NCBI RefSeq assembly: GCF_009741265.1 | Contig: NZ_WOWL01000001.1 | Span: 2,790,001-2,854,000 of the forward strand | Direction: 5' to 3' | Length of the DNA: 64,000 nt | DNA from: Pseudarthrobacter sp. GA104 | GTDB taxonomy: Bacteria > Actinomycetota > Actinomycetes > Actinomycetales > Micrococcaceae | Shown: in pieces, positions 56,254 through 64,000 of the stretch | Position numbering within the stretch: the stretch's first letter is position 1 | How the letters are laid out: each line of letters begins with the position of its first letter | Program-made: the position numbers and the translations under genes | Notes under the pieces: generated by a model | Database searches by the model: none | The model's input: only the letters and a program-made list of their open reading frames with translations | What the model was told of the DNA's origin: nothing

Positions 56254-57138
56254 TCAGCCCCGTGCGCCGGCCTGGGCCAGTTCCACGATGTTCTCGGTGG
56301 CGGCCCAGGAGGCGAGGAGCTTGAGGGCCTCATCGGAGGGGCTGCCGGGTGTGGCCGGGTAGACGGTCAGGGAATGCCCCGGGTCCTCCTCCAGCCCCAG
56401 CACCTGGTAGTTCAGTTCCAGGAGCCCCACCACGGGATGCTGGAAGAGTTTCGTTCCCGCGTAGTGGCGGCGGACGTTGTGCGCAGCCCAGCGCGTCCGG
56501 AACTCGTCGCTGCGCATGGACAGCTCCCCAATGAGTTCGGCAATCCCCTTGTCGTGCGGATTCCGGCCCGCCTCGCGCCGCAGGATGGCAACGTTGGTGT
56601 TCGCTGCCCGCTCCCAGTCGATATAGAAGTTGTGGGCCCGGGGATCCAGGAAAATGAACCGCGAGTGGTTCGCGGGCCTGGCGGTGCTGCGGTACATGTC
56701 GGAGTACAGCGCGTAGCCCAGGGTGTTGGCGGCCACGATGTCCATCCGGTTGTTCCCGATGAATGCCGGCGCGCCGGTGATGGTGTCCAGCAGGAACTGC
56801 AGCTCCGGCCGGACCCCGGACGGCACCGGGGGCGCCGCCCGCTTGCGTCCCGATGTGTTGGCTGTCCGGGCGAGGTCGTAAAGATGGTCGTGCTCGGCGC
56901 GGTCCAGCTCCAGTGCGCGGGCGATGGCGTCAAGGACGCTGTCCGAGACGCCCGTGAGGTTGCCGCGCTCCAGCCGGGTGTAGTAGTCAACGCTGACGCC
57001 GGCAAGCCTGGCCACTTCTTCCCTGCGGAGCCCGGGGACGCGGCGGCGCCCGCCGTAGGGTTCAATTCCTGCCTGCTCCGGCGTGATGCGTCCACGGCGG
57101 GTGGACAGGAACTGTCGTACCTCGGCTCGGTTATCCAT
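56254..57138 (-). CDS. XRE regulator with MmyB-like ligand-binding domain
   Basis: A 294-residue regulator. The N-terminal HTH_3/HTH_31 domain reads RRRVPGLRREEVARLAGVSV and DYYTRLERGN; the C-terminal MmyB-like PAS-type domain has GAPAFIGNNRMDIVAANTLG, HSRFIFLDPRAHNFYIDWER and HPVVGLLELNYQVL. Such proteins bind fatty-acyl or similar lipophilic ligands. There is no Shine-Dalgarno before ATG 57138 or GTG 57147, so the mRNA may be leaderless. It diverges from an MFS exporter, the usual arrangement; a dyad at 57180-57201 lies between them. Confidence 0.9.
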   Translation of the reverse strand: MDNRAEVRQFLSTRRGRITPEQAGIEPYGGRRRVPGLRREEVARLAGVSVDYYTRLERGNLTGVSDSVLDAIARALELDRAEHDHLYDLARTANTSGRKRAAPPVPSGVRPELQFLLDTITGAPAFIGNNRMDIVAANTLGYALYSDMYRSTARPANHSRFIFLDPRAHNFYIDWERAANTNVAILRREAGRNPHDKGIAELIGELSMRSDEFRTRWAAHNVRRHYAGTKLFQHPVVGLLELNYQVLGLEEDPGHSLTVYPATPGSPSDEALKLLASWAATENIVELAQAGARG

Positions 57139-57179
57139 AAAGGACACGTTACGACGAATCGGGAAACCGTAAGGAGGGT

Positions 57180-57206
57180 CTGCCAAAACCCGTTTCAGCA
57201 GGGCCC
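57180..57206. promoter_or_regulatory. Dyad operator CTGC-N2-AAAC-N2-GTTT-N2-GCAG
   Basis: A perfect interrupted palindrome of 22 bases (57180-57201) followed by GGCCC, in the divergent region between the XRE regulator and the MFS gene. The same 27-base sequence recurs with five changes at 58501-58527 before the alcohol dehydrogenase gene. Confidence 0.7.
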
Positions 57207-57262
57207 TCGCTACGCCTGCGGGCGGCCGGTTTGATGGAGAAGACCCCTCAGCCAGCAACCGG

Positions 57263-58498
57263 ATGGAGCATCAAACCATGCTGCCTACTACCATGCGTGC
57301 GCCGGCGGTGAGCGCCCTCCCGGCGACGCTGGTGGCCACGGTCATCTTCCTGACGGCCGTGGCGCCGCTGGCAACGGACATGTATGTTCCGGCCTTTCCC
57401 CGCGTTTCGGCGGAGTTCAGCACCACGGCGTCCGCCGTGCAGCTGACCCTGACCACGTTCTTCGCCGGGATGGGGCTGGGACAGCTGGTGGGCGGGCCGT
57501 TCAGCGACCAGCGCGGGCGGCGGTTGCCGCTGGTGGCCGGCACCCTCCTGATGACGGCGGCGTCGGTTGCGTGTGCCGTGTCGCCGGACATCGGAATCCT
57601 GATGCTGGCCCGGTTCCTGCAGGGCTTTGGCGGCGGCTGGGCCATGGTCATCGGCCGCGCCGTCATTGTGGACCTGGCCCACGGTCCACAGCTGGTCCGG
57701 GTACTCAACATAGTCATGGGGATTGGCGGTGTTGCGCCCATTATCAGCCCGCTGCTCGGTGCGGTCATCCTGCAGCTGACCGGGTGGCGGGTGACGTTCT
57801 GGACGCTCGCAGCCCTTGGCATCCTCATGACGCTCTGTGCCCTGTTCGTCGTTCCGGAATCGCTCCCGCCGGAGAAGCGCCACCCGGGCGGGCTGGCTGA
57901 ATTCGGCCGCGCGGCCAAGTCCGTGCTCTCAAACCGCCGTTTTGTTGGCTACGTCATGGTGGCGTCGTCGGCCTTCATTGCCTTGTTCGCGTATGTGGCG
58001 ACGTCCGCGTTCATCCTGCAGGGCATGAATGGCCTGTCTCCGGTCATGTATTCGATCGTGTTCGCCGCGAACGCCGGCGGCATGACCATCGCCGCCCTGC
58101 TGTCTGCCCGCCTGGCAGGCCGTGTGTCGACGAGGAAAGTCATCTTTGCGGGCCAGCTCCTCGCCCTTGCCGCGGGGGTGGCCATGCTGGCCGGGGCGCT
58201 GTGGTGGGCCACTCCGCTGCTGGTGGCCATGGGCAGCTTCTTTGCCCTCATGGTGGCCCAAGGCCTGATCAACACCAACGGCGGCGCCCTCGCCTCGGCG
58301 GAGGTACCCGGGCACCCGGGGACCAGTTCGGCGGTCCTGGGGCTCGTGCAGTGGACCACCGCCGGAATTGTGGCGCCCCTAGCGGGCCTGGGCGGCGAGG
58401 ACACAGCCGTTCCCATGGCGCTGCTGATGATTGGCGGGGCACTGCTTTCCATTGCGGGGCTCCTTGTCCTGGCCCGCCCGCACAACCGCCAAGGGTAG
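57263..58498 (+). CDS. MFS multidrug exporter, Bcr/CflA type
   Basis: A 411-residue exporter with about 12 membrane segments. Motif A in the first loop is visible as GGPFSDQRGRRLPLVAG, preceded by LATDMYVPAFPRVSAEF, and LGAVILQLTGWRVTFW lies in helix 5-6, as in Bcr/CflA drug exporters. ATG 57263 has GGAG close upstream (CCGGATGGAGC context). Its divergence from the MmyB-type regulator and the dyad operator between them indicate that the regulator controls it. Confidence 0.9.
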   Translation: MEHQTMLPTTMRAPAVSALPATLVATVIFLTAVAPLATDMYVPAFPRVSAEFSTTASAVQLTLTTFFAGMGLGQLVGGPFSDQRGRRLPLVAGTLLMTAASVACAVSPDIGILMLARFLQGFGGGWAMVIGRAVIVDLAHGPQLVRVLNIVMGIGGVAPIISPLLGAVILQLTGWRVTFWTLAALGILMTLCALFVVPESLPPEKRHPGGLAEFGRAAKSVLSNRRFVGYVMVASSAFIALFAYVATSAFILQGMNGLSPVMYSIVFAANAGGMTIAALLSARLAGRVSTRKVIFAGQLLALAAGVAMLAGALWWATPLLVAMGSFFALMVAQGLINTNGGALASAEVPGHPGTSSAVLGLVQWTTAGIVAPLAGLGGEDTAVPMALLMIGGALLSIAGLLVLARPHNRQG

Positions 58499-58500
58499 GA

Positions 58501-58527
58501 CTGCCAGAACCAGTTACAACAGGGCCA
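58501..58527. promoter_or_regulatory. Second copy of the dyad operator, before the alcohol dehydrogenase
   Basis: CTGCCAGAACCAGTTACAAC followed by AGGGCCA, 22 of 27 bases identical to 57180-57206. It begins two bases past the MFS stop and lies 84-110 bases upstream of the alcohol dehydrogenase start. Confidence 0.65.
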
Positions 58528-58610
58528 CCTCTACGGGCCTCGGAACCCGGTGTGACGGCATTGCACGCCTGTAGCATTTCAATATCCCCCAAACAGACCT
58601 CAGGAGACCC

Positions 58611-59651
58611 ATGACCACCGTCAAGGCTTACGCATCCCCGTCCTCGACTGAGGACCTCATTCCCACCACCATCGAACGCCGCGAAGTCGGCCCCAACGAC
58701 GTCCTGATCGAGATCAAGTTCGCCGGCATCTGCCACTCGGACATCCACACGGTCCGCGGCGACTGGGGCCCGCAGCAGTACCCGCTGGTTCCCGGCCATG
58801 AGATCGCGGGCGTCGTCACCCAGGTAGGGCCCGCCGTCACCCGGCACGCCGTGGGCGACCGCGTCGGCGTCGGCTGCATGGTCAACTCCTGCAAGGAGTG
58901 CGCCAACTGCCTGAAGGGCGAGGAGCAGTACTGCCTCAAGGGCAACGTCGGCACCTATGGGGCCGTGGACCGCGACGGCACCGTCACCCAGGGCGGCTAC
59001 TCCACCCACGTCGTGGTGACCGAAGACTTCGTGGTCCGGATTCCCGAGGGAATCGAACTCGACGCCGCCGCGCCGCTGCTCTGCGCCGGCATCACCACCT
59101 ACTCGCCACTGCGCCACTGGGGTGCGGGACCCGGCAAGAAGGTTGCCGTCGTCGGGCTCGGCGGGCTCGGCCACATGGCCGTCAAGCTTGCCCACGCGAT
59201 GGGCGCCGAAGTGACGGTGCTGTCCCAGTCGCTCAAGAAGCAGGAGGACGGCCTCAAGCTGGGCGCCGACCACTACTACGCCACCAGCGATGAGAACACC
59301 TTCGCCGACCTGGCCGGCAGCTTCGACCTGATCATCAACACCGTCAGCGCCTCGATCGACATCAGCTCCTACCTGCAGCTGCTCACCCTCGACGGCGCGC
59401 TGGTGAACGTCGGCGCCCCCGCGGAGCCGCTCCCGGTCAACGCGTTCGCGCTCATCATGGGCCGCCGCTCCTTTGCCGGTTCCATGATCGGCGGCATCCG
59501 CGAAACGCAGGAGATGCTGGACTTCTGCGCCGAGCACGGCCTCGGCGCGGAGATCGAGGTCATCCCCGCGGAGAAGATCAACGAGGCCTACGAGCGCGTC
59601 CTCGCCTCGGACGTCCGCTACCGCTTCGTGATCGACACCGCCACCCTCTAA
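58611..59651 (+). CDS. Zinc-dependent alcohol dehydrogenase (YahK/CAD type)
   Basis: A 346-residue NAD(P)+-dependent medium-chain dehydrogenase. Catalytic-zinc ligands are in [15 protein letters not shown] and [12 protein letters not shown] plus [11 protein letters not shown]; the structural zinc is held by four Cys in [15 protein letters not shown]; the Rossmann motif is [20 protein letters not shown]. Likely reduces or oxidises aromatic/aliphatic aldehydes. CAGGAGA precedes the ATG. A copy of the XRE dyad upstream suggests control by the same regulator as the MFS exporter, perhaps for aldehyde stress. Confidence 0.93.
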   Translation: MTTVKAYASPSSTEDLIPTTIERREVGPNDVLIEIKFAGICHSDIHTVRGDWGPQQYPLVPGHEIAGVVTQVGPAVTRHAVGDRVGVGCMVNSCKECANCLKGEEQYCLKGNVGTYGAVDRDGTVTQGGYSTHVVVTEDFVVRIPEGIELDAAAPLLCAGITTYSPLRHWGAGPGKKVAVVGLGGLGHMAVKLAHAMGAEVTVLSQSLKKQEDGLKLGADHYYATSDENTFADLAGSFDLIINTVSASIDISSYLQLLTLDGALVNVGAPAEPLPVNAFALIMGRRSFAGSMIGGIRETQEMLDFCAEHGLGAEIEVIPAEKINEAYERVLASDVRYRFVIDTATL

Positions 59652-59667
59652 CAGCACAACGCATTCG

Positions 59668-59702
59668 ACGGCGGCCGGTCCCGGAAAGGGGCCGGCCGCC
59701 GT
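59668..59702. terminator. Hairpin terminator after the alcohol dehydrogenase
   Basis: ACGGCGGCCGGTCCC and GGGGCCGGCCGCCGT pair over 15 bp with loop GGAAA, 17 bases after the stop at 59651. It is unrelated in sequence to the nine conserved palindromes and has no T-tract. Confidence 0.75.
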
Positions 59703-59760
59703 GGTGCGTGCGGGAGCCTTCTCCTGCAATCCCCTGCCGGGGACGCAACGAATAACCGGC

Positions 59761-59940
59761 ATGAACTACTACACCCCGGCGGCGCAGGACCGGGCCCGGG
59801 ACGCCGCATCCGATGCCATCGAGAAAGTGCTCAACGGCATGTCCGAACCGTTGAGCAGGCACGCCCTGAACGCCCGCTGGAAAAGGGCGTGCGAAGCCAT
59901 GGACAGATACCTGGAAGCGCAGGACACGGGCGAGGAATAG
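59761..59940 (+). CDS. Small hypothetical protein, 59 residues
   Basis: A short, charged helical protein beginning MNYYTPAAQDRARDAASDAI and ending EAMDRYLEAQDTGEE. I recognise no family. No convincing Shine-Dalgarno is seen before ATG 59761; the frame is open to 59701. It lies between the alcohol dehydrogenase terminator and the converging nitronate monooxygenase gene. Plausible by its amphipathic composition but uncertain. Confidence 0.5.
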   Translation: MNYYTPAAQDRARDAASDAIEKVLNGMSEPLSRHALNARWKRACEAMDRYLEAQDTGEE

Positions 59941-59951
59941 GCCCGCTCCGG

Positions 59952-60989
59952 TCAGGGCCGCAGGACTGCGAGGATTCTTGCCGCGGGGCCTTCGACCGTG
60001 TGCCTAAAACCCGTTCCCGCCCACAGGCTCATGGAATCCGGATCCCCGGCAGCAGCGGCCGCGGCGCGCAGGGGAGCGGTGAGGTGGTGGATCTCCGGAT
60101 ATCCGTAAGGGGCCTCGCCATCGTGGCGGCGCATGAATTCGTTGTAGAGTCCGCGGGCGTTCCGCCCCGAGAAGGAGCGGGTGACCGAGGTGGTGGTGAA
60201 GCGCCCGGAGGCCAGGGCCGTCCGGTGGGCTGCCTTGGTGCCGGCCTCGTCGGCGCGCAGGAAGGCTGTTCCGGCCTGGACCGCCACAGCTCCGCGGGCG
60301 AGTGCGGCCCGGGCGTCGTCTCCCGTGGCGATTCCGCCGGCCGCTATCAGTGGCACCCGGAGATCCGCCAACTCCTCAAGCAGGCCGTGCAGGGATTCAT
60401 CCTCAGGCCGCCTGGCGGTGTCAAAGGTGCCGCGGTGTCCGCCGGCTTCGGGCCCCTGGACGCAGAGTGCATCAATGCCTGCATCAACTGCCCGGAGTGC
60501 CTCAGGCCGTGAGGTCACTGTGCCGATGACGCAGACGCCCCGCTCCTGCAGGGCGGCGACCACGGCTGGGTCCGGAAGATCGAAAGTGAAGGAGACGACG
60601 GCGGGCGCCTCCTCCAGCAGGACGTCCAACTTGGCGTCCCAATCGTCGTCGTCGTGACGCGGATCGCCGAGGGCGGCGCCCAGGCGTTCCGCCTCCGGCG
60701 CCAGGGACAGTGTGTACCGGTCCAGTGCCTGGGGACTGATCATCGAGGGCTGCGGGACGAACACGTTGACGCCGAAGGGACCGTCGGTCAGCTGACGGGT
60801 GGTCCCGATCTCCGCCTTCACGGCTGCGGCGGTTTTGTAGCCTGCCGCAAGGAAGCCAAGTCCTCCTGCCGTACTTACCGCCGCGGCCAGTTCCGGGGTG
60901 GACGGCCCGCCTGCCATCGGCGCCTGGACCACGGGCAACAGCAGGGAAGCGACACTGAAACGGGGTGTGCTGGGGATGGAGGAATCCAA
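59952..60989 (-). CDS. Nitronate monooxygenase family protein
   Basis: A 345-residue FMN-dependent TIM-barrel enzyme. LLLPVVQAPMAGGPSTPELA, TAGGLGFLAAGYKT, CVQGPEAGGHRGTFD with the catalytic His, and IAAGGIATGDDARAALARGA as the phosphate-binding loop are standard. It likely detoxifies alkyl nitronates such as propionate-3-nitronate. The best start is TTG 60989, with a poor ribosome site; the open frame extends into the next gene. It lies 30 bases downstream of the CPBP gene on the same strand. Confidence 0.88.
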   Translation of the reverse strand: MDSSIPSTPRFSVASLLLPVVQAPMAGGPSTPELAAAVSTAGGLGFLAAGYKTAAAVKAEIGTTRQLTDGPFGVNVFVPQPSMISPQALDRYTLSLAPEAERLGAALGDPRHDDDDWDAKLDVLLEEAPAVVSFTFDLPDPAVVAALQERGVCVIGTVTSRPEALRAVDAGIDALCVQGPEAGGHRGTFDTARRPEDESLHGLLEELADLRVPLIAAGGIATGDDARAALARGAVAVQAGTAFLRADEAGTKAAHRTALASGRFTTTSVTRSFSGRNARGLYNEFMRRHDGEAPYGYPEIHHLTAPLRAAAAAAGDPDSMSLWAGTGFRHTVEGPAARILAVLRP

Positions 60990-61018
60990 GATGTCAGGCC
61001 GCTTTCTGGCTGGGGAGT

Positions 61019-61864
61019 TCAGTACAGGAAAATGCTGATCCACTCGCGGTTGTGCGCGTGGATCAGCACCAGGAACAGGACAAAGTCGAACAGCAGGTGG
61101 ACGCTCACAATGTAGGACAGCGACTTGGTGACCGTGAACAGCCGGGCCTGCAGCAGGGCAAACGGGAAGATGAAGAAGGGTGCCCAGGCGTGGAAGCCCA
61201 GTTCCCAGAGGAAGGACGTGAACAGTACCGCCTGCAGCAGGTTTGCCTGCCAGTCCGGGAGGTGCCGGCGCAGCAGGGTGAACGCGGTGCAGATGAAGAA
61301 GAGCTCGTCCCAGATGCCCAGCACGTTCGTCCCCAGGAAGAGCCGGATAATGCCGTCCGGGTCGCTCACTGCGGGCCAGTTGTTGTAGACGCCGGTGCGG
61401 ATCATGTACACGGGCATCAGGGCATAGCCGATCACCAGGACAGCCGGCAGGTACCATTTTTCGGCGCGCGTCCACGGCGTTCCGGTCCTGATCGGGAACC
61501 GGATGGCGTGGTCCCTGGTGACGAACCTCGAGACAGAATAGGGGATGCCGACGGCCAGGACCATGGCCGTTCCCATCACCGCCATGTGCTCAGTGCTGAT
61601 GTCCGTGGTGATGGGGACCAGGCTCATGGCCGTCAGCCCGACTCCGATCAGGGCAAGGTCAACCAGGAGGCGGCGGCTGATGAAGCCGGCCACGGCCAGC
61701 GCGGCCGCCAAAAGCAGGAATCCGGAAAGGCGGTCCTGCCATGCGAAGAGCAGGAAGCCCGACGCCGACACAAGGGCCGCCGGGAGCAAGGAAAGTGACG
61801 CCGCGGCCGGCTGTCCAGCGCCCGCCACAGCGGCGTCCGCTTGCGCTTGTGGTTGCTGCCTCAT
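61019..61864 (-). CDS. CPBP-like intramembrane protein
   Basis: A 281-residue membrane protein with about eight hydrophobic segments. The C-terminal half has the three CPBP (Abi/CAAX protease) motifs: IWDELFFICTAFTLLRR (Asp-Glu replacing the usual Glu-Glu), FLWELGFHAW, and VHLLFDFVLF. Such proteins are intramembrane metalloproteases or related immunity proteins; the changed first Glu makes activity uncertain. AAAGG precedes ATG 61864. Confidence 0.8.
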   Translation of the reverse strand: MRQQPQAQADAAVAGAGQPAAASLSLLPAALVSASGFLLFAWQDRLSGFLLLAAALAVAGFISRRLLVDLALIGVGLTAMSLVPITTDISTEHMAVMGTAMVLAVGIPYSVSRFVTRDHAIRFPIRTGTPWTRAEKWYLPAVLVIGYALMPVYMIRTGVYNNWPAVSDPDGIIRLFLGTNVLGIWDELFFICTAFTLLRRHLPDWQANLLQAVLFTSFLWELGFHAWAPFFIFPFALLQARLFTVTKSLSYIVSVHLLFDFVLFLVLIHAHNREWISIFLY

Positions 61865-61976
61865 GGTTACCTTTGTTGCTCGGGCGGCGCTCCGGCCTGG
61901 ATGCCACACAGTCTACTTGCCGCCCACCAGAGCAGGGAAAGGCCAGCGTCAACCCCTCGCCGGGCGGGCGGTTAAC

Positions 61977-62020
61977 GCAAGCGGACGACGGCGGGAGGTC
62001 CCGGCGTCGTCCGCTTGCGT
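61977..62020. repeat. conserved intergenic palindrome, copy 9
   Basis: Inverted repeat with outer arms extended to CGCAAGCGGACGACGG / CGTCGTCCGCTTGCG, one inner mismatch (CCCGGCG), 15 bases past the stop of the small gene at 62035 (reverse strand) and upstream of the CPBP gene. Confidence 0.85.
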
Positions 62021-62034
62021 CTTGGTGTGGCCGC

Positions 62035-62232
62035 CTAGGCGGAGGCCAGCGCCTTGCCCTCGCCGCGCAGGCTCAGGGTGAAGGTGTTGGGGCCGCTGCA
62101 GGTGACGGCGACGCGGCAGGTGGTGGTGTTGTGCCGCGCGGAAAGGTCGCTGACCGCAGAGTCAAGGGTGTGGTGGAGCGTGGACCGGTCCCAGATTTTG
62201 AGGGTCACGGAGTCATTGGCATCGAACGTCAT
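62035..62232 (-). CDS. Small hypothetical protein, 65 residues
   Basis: A short protein beginning MTFDANDSVTLKIWDRSTLH and containing TTCRVAVTCSGPNTFTLSLR. The alternating hydrophobic pattern and two Cys suggest a small beta-rich domain; I recognise no family. GGAAG lies eight bases before the ATG. A palindrome copy follows its stop, which supports it as a real transcript end. It lies downstream of the GAF-ANTAR operon. Confidence 0.6.
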   Translation of the reverse strand: MTFDANDSVTLKIWDRSTLHHTLDSAVSDLSARHNTTTCRVAVTCSGPNTFTLSLRGEGKALASA

Positions 62233-62342
62233 TATTCAACTTCCATTTCTTGCGGTTGGCGGCCTGGAATCTTCATTGCCCGGGCCGTGTCCTCGTCTAT
62301 GAGGACGGACTGCAGGTGGGAAAGCGCATTCCCGTACTTCAA
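62232..62342 (-). CDS. Possible 36-residue ORF coupled to the small gene
   Basis: Reads LKYGNALSHLQSVLIDEDTA then RAMKIPGRQPQEMEVE; its TAA stop overlaps the ATG at 62232 (TAATG), which would allow coupled translation. The only in-frame start is TTG 62342, without a ribosome site; it may be the tail of a decayed gene. The rest of the gap up to 62544 shows no supported gene. Confidence 0.3.
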   Translation of the reverse strand: MKYGNALSHLQSVLIDEDTARAMKIPGRQPQEMEVE

Positions 62343-62544
62343 TAGTGGCGGCTGCCGAAAGGGTTGGCAACCGAATCCGGGCCGATGTGACCAAGCACAC
62401 CGGCCGCCGGCGGGCTGCGGTCTTCTTTGGGTGCAGGCCCGGCCGACATCTTCCATAGTGCCCAGCCGGCAGCATCGCCCTCAACATTGTTGCGAGTGAA
62501 TCTCATCACGTCCGCCGGCGCAGGCCGATGCCCGCGCCGGGGTG

Positions 62545-63315
62545 TTAGGCGTCGAAGTAGGTCTTGATTTCCTTCTCGCCGGAGATGGAGGCGATGACCG
62601 CCGCCGCCACCTCGCGGAGCTTGATGTTGCGCGTGCTGGAGGCCTTGGTGAGGATTTCGAACGCCGTTTCCCGGCTGCACCGGTTCTCGGCCATGACGGC
62701 TCCGACGGCCATGTCGATGATGGTGCGCGACTGCAGGGCGGTGGAGAGGTCGGCTTTCGCCTCGCTGAGCTGTGTGATGCGAAGGACCAGCCTCAGTGAT
62801 CCGGCTGCCTGGCGGGCGAAGGATTCCACGGTGGAGATGTCTTCAGCCGAAAAACCGTGGCTGCGGTTGGAGTAGAGGTTCAGGACGGCCTCTGCATCGC
62901 CGGCCAAATCCAGCGGCACGGCAAGGATGGAGGCAACGCCTTGCGCCTGGGCCACTTTCATGTACGGCGCCCAGCGGTGCTCGCCAGCCAGGTCGGGGAC
63001 CAGCAGCGGACTTTTCGTGCGCAGGGCAGTAAGGCACGGGCCTTCACCGAATCCGTTCTGCAGTTCGTCCAGGGCCCGCGCTTCGTCGTCACTGCTTGCC
63101 ACGGCCTTGGGCCTTTTGTGGCGGATCACGGTGATGCCGGCGTGGACCGTGCTGCCTGGCGTGGACAGCCGGTCAGCGGCAACCACGGCAAGGTCGGTGA
63201 GGAAGCCGGCGATGTCCTGGCTGTCCAGGACCAGTTCCTGCAGCCTCGTGTCCATACCGGGGGTTTCGTGGCTTCCCGTGCCGGAGCTGCCGGTGAAGTG
63301 TTCCGGGTTTGTCAT
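62545..63315 (-). CDS. GAF and ANTAR domain protein
   Basis: A 256-residue cytoplasmic regulator. Residues about 30-170 form a GAF domain (STVHAGITVIRHKRPKAVAS, GPCLTALRTKSPLLVPDLAG, GVASILAVPLDLAGDAEAVL); residues about 185-250 form an ANTAR RNA-binding domain (LSTALQSRTIIDMAVGAVMA, ENRCSRETAFEILTKASSTR). ANTAR proteins bind paired hairpins in mRNA leaders to prevent termination. The ATG overlaps the stop of the upstream gene (ATGA). Third gene of an operon containing a second GAF-ANTAR protein. Confidence 0.92.
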   Translation of the reverse strand: MTNPEHFTGSSGTGSHETPGMDTRLQELVLDSQDIAGFLTDLAVVAADRLSTPGSTVHAGITVIRHKRPKAVASSDDEARALDELQNGFGEGPCLTALRTKSPLLVPDLAGEHRWAPYMKVAQAQGVASILAVPLDLAGDAEAVLNLYSNRSHGFSAEDISTVESFARQAAGSLRLVLRITQLSEAKADLSTALQSRTIIDMAVGAVMAENRCSRETAFEILTKASSTRNIKLREVAAAVIASISGEKEIKTYFDA

Positions 63316-63566
63316 GGCGGCTCCTCCTCGTCCATCATCTCCATCATTGCTGTGTCAATCAGGTGTACTTGCGCGGCCGGTATGTCCAGGGCGTCGTGGA
63401 GGTAGGCGTCAAGCGACACTTCATCGAGGTCGCCGCCGATGCCGTAATAGTAAATCCAGAGCTTTTCCAAGGGCAGGTCTGTGGTCCGGTAGCGCCGGGC
63501 AGCCCCCTTGCGTTCCTGGGCTGCCCGATCCGGCAGTTCGGGCCCGTCGGCCCCGAAGGGATACAT
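63312..63566 (-). CDS. Hypothetical protein between two GAF-ANTAR genes
   Basis: An 84-residue acidic protein beginning MYPFGADGPELPDRAAQERK, with TDLPLEKLWIYYYGIGGDLD and ending DTAMMEMMDEEEPP. I recognise no domain family. Its ATG lies two bases after the stop of the upstream GAF-ANTAR gene and its stop overlaps the next start, so all three are translated together. The stretch LEKLWIYYYGIGGDLDEVSL is the likely folded core; it may be a partner that links the two regulators. Confidence 0.7.
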   Translation of the reverse strand: MYPFGADGPELPDRAAQERKGAARRYRTTDLPLEKLWIYYYGIGGDLDEVSLDAYLHDALDIPAAQVHLIDTAMMEMMDEEEPP

Positions 63567-63568
63567 CC

Positions 63569-64000
63569 CTACACTCGGTCATTGGGGAGTGCAGGGAGCT
63601 CGGCTCCTCGCACGATGTTCTGGGCGATCACGTGGATTTTGCGGTTGCTGGATTTCGCCGCCAGGCGGAGGATCTCCAGGGCGCCGTCCCGCCCGCCCCT
63701 GTGCTGGAGCATGATGAGGGACACGGCCGCGTCCACAGTTGCCCTGGATTTGAGGGCCGCCCTGAGGTGCTCAGGGTGGACGTCCGCCCCATGAAGACGC
63801 AGCGCGATGCGGAGGACCCTGGACATGGATGCTGCATGCTGCTCCAGGAGGACCACGGTGCCCTCATTGAATGCACTGGTCGTCCCTGCGTAGCAGTTAA
63901 GGCTCGCCCGTGATGACGCGTCTGTGGAAATGGGGACAGCAAGGACGGACCGGACGCCCTCCTGGGCTGCCGCCTCGGCATAGGCGCTCCAGCGCTCGTC
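63569..64000 (-). CDS. GAF and ANTAR domain protein, partial (runs off right edge)
   Basis: The frame is open from the window edge to a stop at 63569, giving 144 C-terminal residues. It begins DERWSAYAEAAAQEGVRSVL and AVPISTDASSRASLNCYAG, the end of a GAF domain, followed by an ANTAR domain (LRAALKSRATVDAAVSLIML, DGALEILRLAAKSSNRKIHV). It is the same architecture as the 62545-63315 product but clearly a different sequence. First gene seen of the operon; the N-terminal part lies outside the window. Confidence 0.85.
   Translation of the reverse strand, partial: DERWSAYAEAAAQEGVRSVLAVPISTDASSRASLNCYAGTTSAFNEGTVVLLEQHAASMSRVLRIALRLHGADVHPEHLRAALKSRATVDAAVSLIMLQHRGGRDGALEILRLAAKSSNRKIHVIAQNIVRGAELPALPNDRV

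Noticed and set aside
62339..62680. A 113-residue reverse frame overlapping the GAF-ANTAR gene end
   Set aside because: It shares sequence with the well-supported 62545-63315 gene in another frame and has no domain pattern.

Overview
The window is a stretch of high-GC actinobacterial chromosome. Gene content and style (arabinofuranosidase/ABC operon, Weimberg-type sugar-acid genes, GPP34 protein, DUF222-HNH protein, GAF-ANTAR proteins, strong AGGAGG-type ribosome sites, frequent ATGA/GTGA stop-start overlaps) suggest an Arthrobacter/Pseudarthrobacter-like soil bacterium of the Micrococcaceae. This is inference from gene families; no rRNA or tRNA gene is present to confirm it. No phage, insertion sequence, CRISPR array or replication origin was seen.

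Layout. 1-3.1 kb: partial NYN-domain gene, small zinc-ribbon-like protein, GPP34 protein and a CstB-like persulfide dioxygenase-rhodanese. 3.3-9.2 kb: LacI regulator, two operator-like palindromes, a sugar ABC transporter without its ATPase, and a GH51 alpha-L-arabinofuranosidase, together an arabino-oligosaccharide operon. 9.3-16.7 kb: DUF427 and RidA proteins, then a sugar-acid cluster (FAH-family dehydratase, ketoglutarate-semialdehyde dehydrogenase, L-fuconate dehydratase-type enolase, GntR regulator, MFS transporter) with matching TTCCTATATGA sites at both promoters. 16.8-24.6 kb: a less familiar cluster of three amidohydrolases, a frameshifted DUF3100 membrane protein, an ornithine cyclodeaminase-like enzyme and a GntR/FCD regulator, with TGGTATACCA sites at two promoters.

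25.4-37.6 kb: a glycine/serine/one-carbon island. A tandem glycine riboswitch precedes gcvP, followed by gcvT, gcvH, glyA, sdaA, lipA, a metF-like gene, a CycA-like permease and purU. Glycine or serine would be imported, cleaved or converted to pyruvate, while MetF and PurU dispose of one-carbon units and LipA provides the GcvH cofactor. 37.6-47.4 kb: small and housekeeping genes, including a universal stress protein, DUF222-HNH protein, DUF5671 membrane protein, two secreted phosphoesterases, a degenerate Hpt protein, an MpaB-like protein and a PAP2 phosphatase. 47.4-54.9 kb: a molybdopterin oxidoreductase without visible Fe-S cysteines and, separately, an SsuA-SsuC-SsuB-flavin monooxygenase operon for organosulfur use, preceded by a 34-codon leader ORF with three consecutive Cys codons. 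55-64 kb: a sugar dehydrogenase lipoprotein, an XRE regulator/MFS exporter/alcohol dehydrogenase group sharing a palindromic site, a nitronate monooxygenase-like enzyme, a CPBP protein and an operon of two GAF-ANTAR proteins cut by the right edge.

A conserved palindrome of about 38 bases, with core arms GCGGACGACGGCGGGA / TCCCGCCGTCGTCCGC, occurs nine times. Eight copies lie 3-55 bases after stop codons, often between convergent genes, which fits a bidirectional terminator; one copy lies between divergent genes, which does not.
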